From Mordavella massiliensis (GTDB lineage: Bacteria > Bacillota > Clostridia > Lachnospirales > Lachnospiraceae): DNA of 64,000 bases. The notes below the pieces were generated by a model that ran no database searches, had not been told where the DNA came from, and saw only the letters and a program-made list of their open reading frames with translations. The stretch spans positions 124,001 to 188,000 of the forward strand of contig NZ_JACJKS010000002.1 of assembly GCF_016901695.1 (NCBI RefSeq), read 5' to 3'. The translations under genes and the position numbers were made by a program. Of this stretch, positions 43,339 to 51,550 are shown in pieces (positions within the stretch are counted from its first letter, which is position 1; each line of letters opens with the position of its first letter).

Positions 43339-43662
43339 ATGAGATTTGCAAGGCGGATGTATCTGTCAGAGGGAATGGAAAAGAAGAAGGATAAAGTGAT
43401 CCGGCGCCTCCGGATGAGGAAACTGGCGCGCCCCGTCTACCTTCTCGCCCTGTGCGACTACGGCACGGAGCGGCTGGAGATCCTGTCTTCCGCAGAGCTT
43501 CTGCAGCGGTCCTATCCCTCGGAAGGTCTTCTGATCGCCGGCCTGGCGGGAGACTATGAGGATGCGCTTGATCTGGTCAGGCAGATCGCGCAGGAGACAC
43601 TGGACGCCGGTCTGGAGACGGATGTGTGCAGCTACATACGCGGGCGGGAGCGGGATAGGTGA
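43339..43662 (+). CDS. Uncharacterised small basic protein
   Basis: The 107-residue soluble protein is not recognised. The N-terminus is rich in K and R (EKKKDKVIRRLRMRKLARPVYLLALCDYG); the rest looks alpha/beta, with LLIAGLAGDYEDALDLVRQI resembling a nucleotide-handling or regulatory small fold, without a clear motif. It lies 29 bases after the PBP gene and touches the DUF2953 gene, so it shares the envelope-related transcript. Confidence 0.65.
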   Translation: MRFARRMYLSEGMEKKKDKVIRRLRMRKLARPVYLLALCDYGTERLEILSSAELLQRSYPSEGLLIAGLAGDYEDALDLVRQIAQETLDAGLETDVCSYIRGRERDR

Positions 43663-43663
43663 T

Positions 43664-44668
43664 ATGCTTCAGATTTTATTGTTGATTTTGAAAATCCTGG
43701 GGATCATACTGGCGGTCATCCTGGGCATACTCATAACAGTGCTGCTCCTTGTCCTGTTTGTTCCGGTCTGCTACCGCGGAGCCGCGAAATGGGATCTGGA
43801 CGAAAGAGAGCTGAAGGCCCAGGGCAGCGTACGCTGGCTTTTCGGCCTGCTGGAACTGAGGTTCGCGCACCGGGACGGGAGAACGCACCTGCGGGGCCGC
43901 ATCGCGTGGAAGAAACTGGGCGGCCGGGCGGAACCTGAACGCGCAGGCGGGATGGAACGGAAGGTTCCTGCAGAAAAGGAAGCTCCAGCAGAAAAGGAAG
44001 TTCCTGCAGAAAAGGAGGAAGAGCATGAAAAAGAACATGAAAACGGTGAAGAAACAGTGGAGAAACCTGCTAAGGAGGAGAAAGCAGCTGAAGATGTTCC
44101 GGAAGCATCTGAAGAGGATGCGCAGACCGCTGAAGAAAACACTGCGCATGATGAAAAAGAAAGCGCCGGCTCTTCAGAAAAATACCGTAAGATCCGCCAG
44201 GCGTTTCAAAAGATCCGCGAACGCATTCCTTCGCTCCTTAAAAAGATAAAATGTACATTCCGGGCAATCTGTGATAAAATAAACCTGTTAATGGAAAAAA
44301 GGGAAGAGATCCTGGCGTTTCTGGGTGATGAGGCTCACAGGAGCGCGTACAGGATCGTGAAAAAAGAAGGGATACGTCTTCTGCGGCGCACGGCGCCCAG
44401 ACATCTCCGGCTGTCGGTCTGCTTTGGCTTTGCCGATCCGTATCACACGGGGCAGGCGCTGGCAGGGCTGGCTGTGCTCTATCCCTTTGTCCCCGGAGAG
44501 ATCCGGGTAATCCCGGATTTTGAGAGGCGGGTGTGCCGGGGCAGGGCGCAGGCTGACGGGCGGCTGTATGCAGTGCATTTTGTCTTTGCTGCCTTCCAGG
44601 TCCTGCGGCGCAGGGCTGTCCGGCAGACATACAGGGATATACGGGATCTCTTCCAGGCGGAAGCATAA
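43664..44668 (+). CDS. DUF2953 family membrane-anchored protein
   Basis: The 334-residue protein has an N-terminal membrane helix (about 4-32), then a DUF2953-type globular region split by a long acidic/lysine-rich low-complexity linker (about 95-175). The linker begins with three tandem PAEKE-type repeats. The C-terminal block (RHLRLSVCFGFADPYHTGQALA) is the recognisable family core. In Clostridia DUF2953 genes commonly precede the spore gene gerW/ytfJ, as here, hinting at a sporulation link. The start at 43664 follows a TAGGTG-like site. Confidence 0.8.
   Translation: MLQILLLILKILGIILAVILGILITVLLLVLFVPVCYRGAAKWDLDERELKAQGSVRWLFGLLELRFAHRDGRTHLRGRIAWKKLGGRAEPERAGGMERKVPAEKEAPAEKEVPAEKEEEHEKEHENGEETVEKPAKEEKAAEDVPEASEEDAQTAEENTAHDEKESAGSSEKYRKIRQAFQKIRERIPSLLKKIKCTFRAICDKINLLMEKREEILAFLGDEAHRSAYRIVKKEGIRLLRRTAPRHLRLSVCFGFADPYHTGQALAGLAVLYPFVPGEIRVIPDFERRVCRGRAQADGRLYAVHFVFAAFQVLRRRAVRQTYRDIRDLFQAEA
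43964..44017 (+). repeat. Three tandem 18-bp repeats in the DUF2953 gene
   Basis: Copies at 43964-43981, 43982-43999 and 44000-44017 follow GYTCCWGCAGAAAAGGAR and encode V/A-P-A-E-K-E. The number of copies could vary by slippage. Confidence 0.85.
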
Positions 44669-44688
44669 AAATGTAGGAGGATCATACA

Positions 44689-45090
44689 ATGGCAGACAAT
44701 ACTTTCAAAGGGACAGTTGAGGCGTTATTCCACGGGATGGATGCGGTCATCTCCTCCCGGACAGTCGTGGGGGATGCCATCCACATCGGGGATACGATCA
44801 TCCTTCCCCTTGTGGATGTGTCATTTGCCGTGGGTGCAGGCGCGTTCAACGGAGAGAAGAGCGGGGAGAAGAAGGACAAGGGGGCCGGCGGCCTGGGCGG
44901 CAGGATGACGCCGAGCGCTGTGCTCGTCATCCAGAACGGGACGACCAGGCTGGTGAACATCAAGAACCAGGATACGGTCACCAAGATCCTGGACATGGTG
45001 CCGGATGTGATGGACCGCTTTGCCTCCAGAGGCAGCGCGGGCATGTCGGAGGACGACTTGAACGACATCCTGGACGAGGCGGATCAATAG
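44689..45090 (+). CDS. GerW/YtfJ family sporulation protein
   Basis: The 133-residue protein matches the GerW (YtfJ) family: VVGDAIHIGDTIILPLVDVSFAVGAGAF, a glycine-rich loop (GAGGLGGRMTPSAVLVIQNG) and the C-terminal ILDMVPDVMDRF. GerW is a spore protein needed for some germination responses. TAGGAGG lies before the ATG. It follows the DUF2953 gene by 20 bases, the order usual in Clostridia, and supports the view that the organism forms endospores. Confidence 0.9.
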   Translation: MADNTFKGTVEALFHGMDAVISSRTVVGDAIHIGDTIILPLVDVSFAVGAGAFNGEKSGEKKDKGAGGLGGRMTPSAVLVIQNGTTRLVNIKNQDTVTKILDMVPDVMDRFASRGSAGMSEDDLNDILDEADQ

Positions 45091-45157
45091 CTGTTTTCCC
45101 TTCTTTTTTTGCATAGGGGAGGCTGTGCACGCATAGACTGCAGATGAGAGGTTCCGC

Positions 45158-45328
45158 ATGGAAGGGGGCCGTTTTGTGAAGCGGGTGGCAGGATTTGCAC
45201 TGTTCTTTACCGGCGTGGGCATTCTCATCGGTATATGGCTTCCGAACCTGTTTGTGGAAGTGCTCTGCATCATCCTCTGCCTTCTGGCGGCCTATGAGCT
45301 GTTTTTCTGCTGCGGGGATGATAAGTGA
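45158..45328 (+). CDS. Small two-helix membrane protein (56 residues)
   Basis: An open frame of 57 codons starts at ATG 45158 with AGAGG six bases upstream and ends at TGA 45326-45328. The product has two hydrophobic stretches (about 11-28 and 32-50), with a charged start (MEGGRFVKRVAG) and a CCGDDK end. It lies between gerW and the rpmB promoter, in the same direction as gerW. It is not a recognised family. Codon use resembles the neighbours, so it is probably a real gene, perhaps co-transcribed with gerW. Confidence 0.6.
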   Translation: MEGGRFVKRVAGFALFFTGVGILIGIWLPNLFVEVLCIILCLLAAYELFFCCGDDK

Positions 45329-45359
45329 CAAAATATTTCGAAAAACAGAAAATTAATGC

Positions 45360-45388
45360 TTGCATTTTGAAAATCTATCTGATAGAAT
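45360..45388 (+). promoter_or_regulatory. Promoter for rpmB
   Basis: TTGCAT at 45360-45365 and TAGAAT at 45383-45388 are 17 bases apart, 55 bases before rpmB. Confidence 0.75.
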
Positions 45389-45443
45389 ATCAGTGTTGCG
45401 AGTCCGGAGAACGGACTTATTATGAGCGTTAGGAGGTGCAGTC

Positions 45444-45629
45444 ATGGCGAAATGTGCTATTTGCGAAAAGGGTGCTCACTTCGGGAACAGTGTCAGCCAC
45501 TCTCATAGAAAGACACCGAAAATGTGGAAATCAAACGTGAAATCTGTTCGTGTAAAAACAGAGGGCGGAGCAAAGAGAATGTACGTATGTACTTCCTGCT
45601 TAAAGTCCGGCAAAGTAGAGCGCGCTTAA
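45444..45629 (+). CDS. rpmB: 50S ribosomal protein L28
   Basis: The 61-residue protein is L28 of the zinc-binding form: C-x2-C near the start (CAIC) and C-x2-C near the end (CTSC) can hold a zinc ion. The NSVSHSHRKTPKMWKSN core is typical. TTAGGAGG precedes the ATG. It is a single-gene unit with its own promoter and terminator. Confidence 0.97.
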   Translation: MAKCAICEKGAHFGNSVSHSHRKTPKMWKSNVKSVRVKTEGGAKRMYVCTSCLKSGKVERA

Positions 45630-45647
45630 TCAGTGAGTGTGAAAGAG

Positions 45648-45689
45648 GGCTAATTTCCCTGTTCAACTATGGGAAGTTAGTCTTTTTTT
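45648..45689 (+). terminator. Terminator of rpmB
   Basis: A 12-bp stem with two G-T pairs (45648-45659 with 45671-45682) is followed by seven T. Confidence 0.85.
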
Positions 45690-45690
45690 G

Positions 45691-45719
45691 TTGTAAATCA
45701 ACGGGAAACAGAGTATAAT
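45691..45719 (+). promoter_or_regulatory. Promoter for the Asp23/FakA-like operon
   Basis: TTGTAA at 45691-45696 and TATAAT at 45714-45719 are 17 bases apart, directly after the rpmB terminator. Confidence 0.75.
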
Positions 45720-45774
45720 ACTTTTGTTAAGCAGACTTCTATAAAATGTAAAATAGAGCATTGGAGGGAACTAT

Positions 45775-46134
45775 ATGAAGGGAAGCATGAGCACAGATCT
45801 CGGTATCATTTCGGTCAATCCTGAAGTGATCGCAAAATACGCAGGCACAGTAGCCGTTGAGTGCTTCGGCATTGTCGGCATGGCGGCTGTAAACATGAAG
45901 GACGGCCTTGTCAGGCTCCTCAAGAAGGACAGCCTCACCCACGGCATCCAGGTCTCCATCTCAGATGACAACCGCATCACCATCGACTTCCATGTGATCG
46001 TTTCTTACGGCGTGAGCATTTCTGCAGTGACGGACAATCTCATCAGCAATGTGAAGTACAGGGTGGAGGAGTTTTCCGGCATGCCGGTTGACAAGATCAA
46101 TATCTACATCGAAGGCGTCAGAGTCATCGATTAG
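45775..46134 (+). CDS. Asp23/Gls24 family protein (YloU-like)
   Basis: The 119-residue protein has the Asp23 pattern: ISVNPEVIAKYAGTVAVECFGIVGMA at the start and ITIDFHVIVSYGVSISAVTDNLISNVKYRVEE in the middle, ending KINIYIEGVRVID. Members bind near the membrane and are linked to envelope stress and lipid metabolism. As in many Firmicutes (yloU-yloV) it precedes the DAK2 kinase gene by 17 bases. GGAGG precedes the ATG. Confidence 0.92.
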   Translation: MKGSMSTDLGIISVNPEVIAKYAGTVAVECFGIVGMAAVNMKDGLVRLLKKDSLTHGIQVSISDDNRITIDFHVIVSYGVSISAVTDNLISNVKYRVEEFSGMPVDKINIYIEGVRVID

Positions 46135-46151
46135 TTAAGGAGGACTTTTAA

Positions 46152-47837
46152 GTGGCTACAAATACGATCAGCGTAGATATGCTGGCCAAGATGTTTCTGG
46201 CCGGAGCACAGAACATTGAGGCGAAGAAAGAATACATCAATGAACTCAACGTATTTCCGGTTCCGGACGGAGATACCGGCACGAATATGTCCCTGACCAT
46301 CATGTCGGCCGCCAAAGAGGTGACGGCGCTGGAGGATCTGACGATGCAGTCGCTGGCCAAGGCCATTTCCTCCGGTTCCCTGCGCGGGGCGCGGGGCAAC
46401 TCAGGCGTGATCCTCTCCCAGTTGCTGCGCGGCTTTACAAAGGCGCTGCGGGAGGAGAAGGAAGTCAATGTGCAGAACCTGGCAGCGGCCTGTGAGCGCG
46501 CCAAGGAGACGGCGTACAAGGCGGTCATGAAGCCGAAGGAAGGAACGATCCTTACGGTGGCCCGGGGCATTTCCGAGAAGGCCAATGAACTGGCCCAGGA
46601 GACAGATGATCTGGAGGTGTTCCTCCCGGCCCTCATCGAGGAGGGGGACGCAGTGCTGGCGCGGACGCCGGAGATGCTCCCTGTACTCAGGGAAGCCGGC
46701 GTGGTGGATTCCGGCGGACAGGGTCTGATGGAAGTCATCAAGGGGGCCTACGACGCCTTCCTCGGCAAGGAGATCGACTACAGCGCGCTGGCGTCCCAGG
46801 GCGCGGGTTCCGTATCCGCCGGACAGAGAAAGATGGCGGCGGATTCTGCGGCGGACATCAAGTTCGGATACTGCACGGAGTTCATCATCCTGACAGAGAA
46901 AGAATTTACAGAGGCGCAGGAGCACGATTTCAAGGCGTATCTTGAGTCCATCGGCGACTCCATTGTCTGCGTGGCGGACGAGGATGTGGTGAAGGTCCAC
47001 GTCCACACGAACGACCCGGGACTTGCCATCCAGAAGGCGCTCACATACGGGCAGCTCTCCCGCATGAAGATCGACAATATGCGCGAGGAGCACCAGGAGA
47101 AGCTGATCCGCGATGCCGAGAAGCTTGCGGCACAGCAGAAGAAGGAAGAGGAGGAGAAGGCGGCCGCAGAGCCGAGGAAGCCGATGGGCTTTATCGCTGT
47201 CTCCATCGGCGAGGGACTCAATGAGATCTTCCGCGAGCTGGGCGCTGACTACATCATCGAGGGCGGCCAGACCATGAACCCGAGTACGGAGGATATGCTC
47301 AACGCGGTGGACCATGTGAATGCGGACACGATCTTTATCCTTCCGAACAACAAGAACATTGTTCTTGCCGCCAACCAGGCGAAGGCGCTGGTGAAGGACA
47401 AGGAGATCGTCGTGATCCCGACAAAGACCGTGCCTCAGGGCATCACATCCATTATCAGCTTCATGCCGGAGGCGGATGCGAAGGCCAACGAGGAGGCTAT
47501 GCTGGATGCCATTGCCAATGTGAAATCCGGCCAGGTGACATACGCGGTGCGCGATACAAAGATCGATGACAAGGAGATCCACGAGGGCGACATCATGGGC
47601 ATCGGCGATGCGGGCATTATCGCGGTCGGCACAGATATCGGGGAGACGACGCGGGATATGCTGGAGCAGCTTGTGGACGAAGATTCCGAACTGATCAGCC
47701 TCTACTACGGTGAGGAAGTGAAGGAGGAGGACGCCCGGAAGTTCGTGGAAGAGATCGAGGAGAAATATCCGGATGTGGATGTGGACGCCCATTACGGAGG
47801 ACAGCCGATCTACTATTATGTACTGGCTGTCGAATAG
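46152..47837 (+). CDS. fakA: DAK2-domain fatty acid kinase (FakA/YloV-like)
   Basis: The 561-residue protein starts with a DAK2 ATP-binding domain (about 1-200; NVFPVPDGDTGTNMSLT binds metal and nucleotide, GSLRGARGNSGVILSQLLRG is typical). A middle region and a DegV-like C-terminal domain follow (about 330-560). FakA phosphorylates fatty acids held by FakB/DegV proteins such as the one encoded at 12556-13434, for entry into phospholipid synthesis. The start codon is GTG with AAGGAGGA upstream. Confidence 0.9.
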   Translation: MATNTISVDMLAKMFLAGAQNIEAKKEYINELNVFPVPDGDTGTNMSLTIMSAAKEVTALEDLTMQSLAKAISSGSLRGARGNSGVILSQLLRGFTKALREEKEVNVQNLAAACERAKETAYKAVMKPKEGTILTVARGISEKANELAQETDDLEVFLPALIEEGDAVLARTPEMLPVLREAGVVDSGGQGLMEVIKGAYDAFLGKEIDYSALASQGAGSVSAGQRKMAADSAADIKFGYCTEFIILTEKEFTEAQEHDFKAYLESIGDSIVCVADEDVVKVHVHTNDPGLAIQKALTYGQLSRMKIDNMREEHQEKLIRDAEKLAAQQKKEEEEKAAAEPRKPMGFIAVSIGEGLNEIFRELGADYIIEGGQTMNPSTEDMLNAVDHVNADTIFILPNNKNIVLAANQAKALVKDKEIVVIPTKTVPQGITSIISFMPEADAKANEEAMLDAIANVKSGQVTYAVRDTKIDDKEIHEGDIMGIGDAGIIAVGTDIGETTRDMLEQLVDEDSELISLYYGEEVKEEDARKFVEEIEEKYPDVDVDAHYGGQPIYYYVLAVE

Positions 47838-47854
47838 ATCTGAACAGGCAGAAG

Positions 47855-47897
47855 ACAAAGAAGTAGCAGGCACGGGATTTGCCTGTTACTTCTTTGT
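47855..47897 (+). terminator. 18-bp hairpin between fakA and recG
   Basis: Bases 47855-47872 pair with 47880-47897 (one G-T pair) around a 7-base loop. The right arm ends in TTTGT, then TTAAGAGG with the recG ribosome site. It may end the fakA transcript, or cover the recG start region in the leader. Confidence 0.6.
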
Positions 47898-47916
47898 TTA
47901 AGAGGAGAAGAACTGT

Positions 47917-49947
47917 ATGAACAAATTGACGCCGGTCCATGAGCTTAAAGGAATCGGGGAGAAGACGGAAAAACTGTTTCTGAAGCTTGGCATCTGTACG
48001 GTGGGGGATCTGCTCGGCTACTACCCGCGCGGATATGACATCTATGAAGAGGCTGTGCCGGTCAGCGAGCTGGAAGAGGGGAAAGTGCAGACGGTCACGG
48101 GCGCCATTTTCGGCCGCGTGCAGGTGTCCGGGAACCGCGCCATGCAGGTGACGACCATCCATGTAAAGGATATAACCGGCACGCTGAAGGTCGTCTGGTT
48201 CCGCATGCCTTTTCTGCGCACCACCCTTGCAAAGGGCGGCGTGATCACGCTGCGGGGCCTTGTGTCCAGGAAAAAGAGCGGACTTGTCATGGAGCATCCG
48301 GAGATGTTCTATCCCTCTGCCAGATATGAGGAAAAACTGCACACCATGCAGCCCGTGTACCCGCTGACAGGCGGGCTCTCCAACAATACAGTCATGAAGG
48401 CAGTGCGCCAGGCGCTGGATGAGATGCCCCTGGAACGGGAGCTGCTGCCGGAGGGCCTGCGCCTGCGCTGCCACCTGGCGGAGTACAATTATGCGGTCCG
48501 CGGCATCCATTTTCCGGAAGATAAAGAAGTGTATTTCCAGGCGAGGAACCGGCTTGTCTTTGAGGAGTTCGCCCAGTTCATCTGCTCCCTCCGGGCGCTT
48601 CGGGAGGAGAAGGACCGGGCCCGCAACCATTTCGGGATCCGGCCGGCGCCCGGGGTCGACGCGTTCATCCGGGCGCTCCCCTATGAGCTGACAGGCGCGC
48701 AGAAAAAGGTATGGGAGGAGATACTGGGGGACATGCAAAAAGATGTCTCCATGTCCCGGCTTGTGCAGGGAGACGTGGGGTCCGGCAAGACGGTGATCGC
48801 GCTTTTGGCCCTCCTTACTGCGGCGCTGAACGGGTTCCAGGGAGCGCTCATGGCGCCCACGGAAGTGCTCGCCAAACAGCATTATGAGTCGGTCACAGCC
48901 ATGCTTGCCCGGCACGGCATCCCCGTCCGGACAGAGCTTCTCACAGGCTCCATGACGGCGAAGGAGAAGCGGGATGTTTACAGCCGGATGGAGGACGGGA
49001 CAGCGCAGATCATCATCGGCACCCATGCACTCATCCAGGAAAAAGCCGTTTATCGGAACCTGGCCCTTGTGGTGACGGACGAGCAGCACCGCTTCGGCGT
49101 GAAGCAGCGGGAGAAGCTGGCCGGAAAGGGCGAGATGCCGCATGTGCTTGTCATGAGCGCCACACCCATTCCACGGACCCTGGCGATCATCCTCTACGGC
49201 GATCTGGATATCTCCGTGATCGACGAGCTGCCTGCCAACCGCCTGCCCATCAAAAACTGCGTGGTGGACACATCCTACCGGCCGACCGCGTACCGGTTTA
49301 TCGAAAAGCAGGTGGCGCAGGGGCGGCAGTGCTACATCATCTGCCCGATGGTGGAGGAGAGCGAGCATCTGGAAGTGGAGAATGTGACGGATTATGCAGC
49401 CATGCTGCAGGAGGAACTGGGCGGGGACATCTGCGTCGCCTGCCTCCACGGAAAGATGAAGCAGGAGCAGAAGGACGGGATCATGGAACAGTTCGGGAGC
49501 GGCCAGATCCAGGTTCTTGTCTCGACGACCGTGATAGAAGTGGGGATCAATGTGCCGAACGCCACCGTGATGATGGTGGAGAATGCAGAGCGGTTCGGAC
49601 TTGCCCAGCTTCACCAGCTCCGGGGCCGGGTGGGCCGGGGAGAACATCAGTCCTACTGCATTTTCATGACAGGCTCCCACGACCAGGAGACAAAAGAAAG
49701 ACTGGATATTTTGAATAAGAGCAACGACGGTTTCAAGATCGCGGCCGAGGACCTGAAGCTGCGCGGTCCCGGCGACCTGTTCGGGATCCGCCAGAGCGGC
49801 CTTATGAATTTCCGGCTGGGCGATGTTTTCCAGGACGCAAAGCTTCTCAAGATGGCCAGCGAGGCTGTCGCCTCGCCGGAAGCAGCCGGCTCCGAATGGT
49901 TGAAAAAACTGGAAGCGCATGCAGGAACTGCTAGTGTAATCCTGTAG
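47917..49947 (+). CDS. recG: ATP-dependent DNA helicase RecG
   Basis: The 676-residue helicase remodels stalled forks and D-loops. It has the N-terminal wedge/OB domain (about 1-160) and helicase motifs: Walker A GDVGSGKTVIA, DEQHRFGVKQRE, LVMSATPIPRTLA, TTVIEVGINVPNA and LRGRVGRGEHQSYC. GAGGAGAAG precedes the ATG. Following fakA (yloV), this is the common Firmicute order. Confidence 0.98.
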   Translation: MNKLTPVHELKGIGEKTEKLFLKLGICTVGDLLGYYPRGYDIYEEAVPVSELEEGKVQTVTGAIFGRVQVSGNRAMQVTTIHVKDITGTLKVVWFRMPFLRTTLAKGGVITLRGLVSRKKSGLVMEHPEMFYPSARYEEKLHTMQPVYPLTGGLSNNTVMKAVRQALDEMPLERELLPEGLRLRCHLAEYNYAVRGIHFPEDKEVYFQARNRLVFEEFAQFICSLRALREEKDRARNHFGIRPAPGVDAFIRALPYELTGAQKKVWEEILGDMQKDVSMSRLVQGDVGSGKTVIALLALLTAALNGFQGALMAPTEVLAKQHYESVTAMLARHGIPVRTELLTGSMTAKEKRDVYSRMEDGTAQIIIGTHALIQEKAVYRNLALVVTDEQHRFGVKQREKLAGKGEMPHVLVMSATPIPRTLAIILYGDLDISVIDELPANRLPIKNCVVDTSYRPTAYRFIEKQVAQGRQCYIICPMVEESEHLEVENVTDYAAMLQEELGGDICVACLHGKMKQEQKDGIMEQFGSGQIQVLVSTTVIEVGINVPNATVMMVENAERFGLAQLHQLRGRVGRGEHQSYCIFMTGSHDQETKERLDILNKSNDGFKIAAEDLKLRGPGDLFGIRQSGLMNFRLGDVFQDAKLLKMASEAVASPEAAGSEWLKKLEAHAGTASVIL

Positions 49948-50009
49948 ATCCTCCATATACTATCAGCGTAACAACAAAACAAACTGTTACAAAAAAGGAG
50001 GAGTATAAC

Positions 50010-50216
50010 ATGAATAATCGTTCATCCAACAAGGCGGCAGTGCCTGAGGCAAAGGGCGCGCTGGACAAATTCAAATACGAGGTTGCAAGCGAGCTTGGCG
50101 TGCCGCTCACTGACGGCTACAACGGCGACCTGACATCCAGACAGAACGGCTCTGTCGGCGGGTATATGGTAAAGAAGATGATCGAGCAGCAGGAGAAGCA
50201 GATGGCAGGGAAATAA
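50010..50216 (+). CDS. Alpha/beta-type small acid-soluble spore protein
   Basis: The 68-residue protein has the SASP signature: ALDKFKYEVASELGVPL, then YNGDLTSRQNGSVGGYMVKKMI. The E-V/A-S motif near residue 26 is the GPR protease cleavage region. SASPs coat and protect spore DNA and feed amino acids during germination. AAGGAGGAG precedes the ATG. A forespore (sigma-G) promoter is expected upstream, but no clean match was found. This is strong evidence for endospore formation. Confidence 0.95.
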   Translation: MNNRSSNKAAVPEAKGALDKFKYEVASELGVPLTDGYNGDLTSRQNGSVGGYMVKKMIEQQEKQMAGK

Positions 50217-50224
50217 CACTGTTC

Positions 50225-50257
50225 CGGACGTAACATTTTTTAAAAGTGTTACGTCCG
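50225..50257. repeat. Palindrome of the GGACGTAA type, first copy
   Basis: A 15-bp stem (50225-50239 with 50243-50257, one G-T pair) has a 3-base loop, just after the SASP gene. It begins CGGACGTAACA and may serve as its terminator. A related palindrome lies 213 bases downstream. Confidence 0.75.
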
Positions 50258-50325
50258 AAATTAAACTGAATGGTGTGTAAATGTGCCAATTGTTTGAATT
50301 GTATTTTTGAAAATAGCGAAGAAAA

Positions 50326-50367
50326 AGCATCTGACAGAAGAAAAATGTCTGCCAGGTGCTTTTTTTG
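50326..50367 (+). terminator. Terminator-like hairpin before rsmD
   Basis: AGCATCTGACAG (50326-50337) pairs with CTGCCAGGTGCT (50349-50360) with one mismatch, followed by seven T. Confidence 0.7.
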
Positions 50368-50409
50368 TAAGATAAAGGAATAAAATATATTCAGATAATA
50401 ACAAATGGG

Positions 50410-50439
50410 TTGACACAATTACACACCAGTTAGTATAAT
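50410..50439 (+). promoter_or_regulatory. Promoter for rsmD
   Basis: TTGACA at 50410-50415 and TATAAT at 50434-50439 are 18 bases apart. The -10 runs into the palindrome at 50438. Confidence 0.8.
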
Positions 50440-50478
50440 TGGGGACGTAATACTTGTTCAAAGTATTACGTCCCCAAT
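50438..50478. repeat. Palindrome of the GGACGTAA type, second copy, at the rsmD start site
   Basis: An 18-bp perfect stem (50438-50455 with 50461-50478) with a 5-base loop includes GGGGACGTAATACTT. It covers the end of the -10 box and the expected transcription start, and stops just before AAAGGAG of rsmD. It could act as an operator or as a 5-prime hairpin. Confidence 0.8.
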
Positions 50479-50492
50479 AAAGGAGTGATTTT

Positions 50493-51062
50493 ATGCGTGT
50501 GATCGCCGGAACGGCCCGCAGTCTGCAGTTGAAGACGCTGGACGGCCTTGATACCCGTCCCACGACGGACCGGATCAAAGAGACGCTTTTTAATATGCTG
50601 GCGCCCTACCTCTACGACTGCATTTTCCTCGATCTCTTCGCGGGAAGCGGGGGCATCGGGATCGAGGCGCTGAGCCGCGGCGCCATGGAGGCGGTCTTTG
50701 TGGAAAAGAACCCGAAGGCCATGGCCTGCATTAAAGAGAACCTGAAGCACACCCGCCTGGAGCGGAAGGCGCTCACCATATCCTCGGACGTGATGACAGC
50801 GCTCTACCGGCTGGAGGGCGAGAAGCAGTTTGACTACATCTTCATGGATCCGCCCTACAACCAGGGACTGGAGAGGCAGGTCCTCGACTACCTCGCCGGA
50901 TCGGACCTGCTTGCAGACCAGGGAGTCATCATTGTGGAGGCCGCAAAAGAGACAAAATTTGACTACCTTGACGACATGGGATTTTATATACTGAAAGAAA
51001 AGATGTACAAGACAAACAAGCACGTGTTCATAGAGCCTGCGGGGAGGAAGGAAATATGTTAA
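50493..51062 (+). CDS. rsmD: 16S rRNA (guanine(966)-N2)-methyltransferase
   Basis: The 189-residue enzyme has [15 protein letters not shown], the AdoMet loop [20 protein letters not shown] and the catalytic DPPYN motif. It methylates G966 (E. coli numbering) of 16S rRNA. AAAGGAG precedes the ATG. Its end overlaps coaD by seven bases, the same rsmD-coaD order as ylbH-ylbI in Bacillus. Confidence 0.96.
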   Translation: MRVIAGTARSLQLKTLDGLDTRPTTDRIKETLFNMLAPYLYDCIFLDLFAGSGGIGIEALSRGAMEAVFVEKNPKAMACIKENLKHTRLERKALTISSDVMTALYRLEGEKQFDYIFMDPPYNQGLERQVLDYLAGSDLLADQGVIIVEAAKETKFDYLDDMGFYILKEKMYKTNKHVFIEPAGRKEIC

Positions 51063-51547
51063 GAGCCATCTACCCGGGCAGCTTTGACCCGGTCACATTC
51101 GGCCATCTGGATATCATCACAAGATCTGCGAAACTGGTAGATGAATTAATTGTCGGAGTATTGGTAAATAACGCAAAAACTCCGTTGTTTTCCGTGGAAG
51201 AACGTGTTAAAATACTAGAGAATACAGTGGAAAATATTCCAAATGTAAAAGTTATTCCATTTGAAGGCCTGCTGGTTGACTTTGCGAGAAAAATGAAAGC
51301 GAGGATGATCGTGAGGGGTCTGCGGGCGATCACGGATTTCGAGTACGAACTCCAGATGGCGCAGACAAACCACAAGCTGGAGCGGGAGATCGAGACGATC
51401 TTTCTGACGACCAGCCTGGAATACTCCTATCTGAGTTCTTCGACCGTGAAGGAAGTGGCCGCTTTCGGGGGAGATATATCGCAGTTTGTACCAGACATCG
51501 TGATAGAGCGGATGCAGGAAAAAATGGATGAAAGAAGGAGAGTGTAA
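51056..51547 (+). CDS. coaD: Phosphopantetheine adenylyltransferase
   Basis: The 163-residue nucleotidyltransferase adenylates 4'-phosphopantetheine in coenzyme A synthesis. It shows [18 protein letters not shown] with the T-x-G-H motif, [19 protein letters not shown] and [23 protein letters not shown] inside rsmD provides the ribosome site. The stretch 51120-51290 is noticeably more AT-rich than its neighbours. Confidence 0.97.
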   Translation: MLRAIYPGSFDPVTFGHLDIITRSAKLVDELIVGVLVNNAKTPLFSVEERVKILENTVENIPNVKVIPFEGLLVDFARKMKARMIVRGLRAITDFEYELQMAQTNHKLEREIETIFLTTSLEYSYLSSSTVKEVAAFGGDISQFVPDIVIERMQEKMDERRRV

Positions 51548-51550
51548 ATT

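Noticed and set aside
49948-50009. Sigma-G promoter upstream of the SASP gene
   Set aside because: CATATAC near 49966 is close to a -10 element, but no matching -35 at the right distance was found, so it is not listed.
51120-51290. AT-rich patch inside coaD as a sign of recent transfer or recombination
   Set aside because: The frame is intact and the family motifs run through it, so a local compositional change is not enough to claim transfer.
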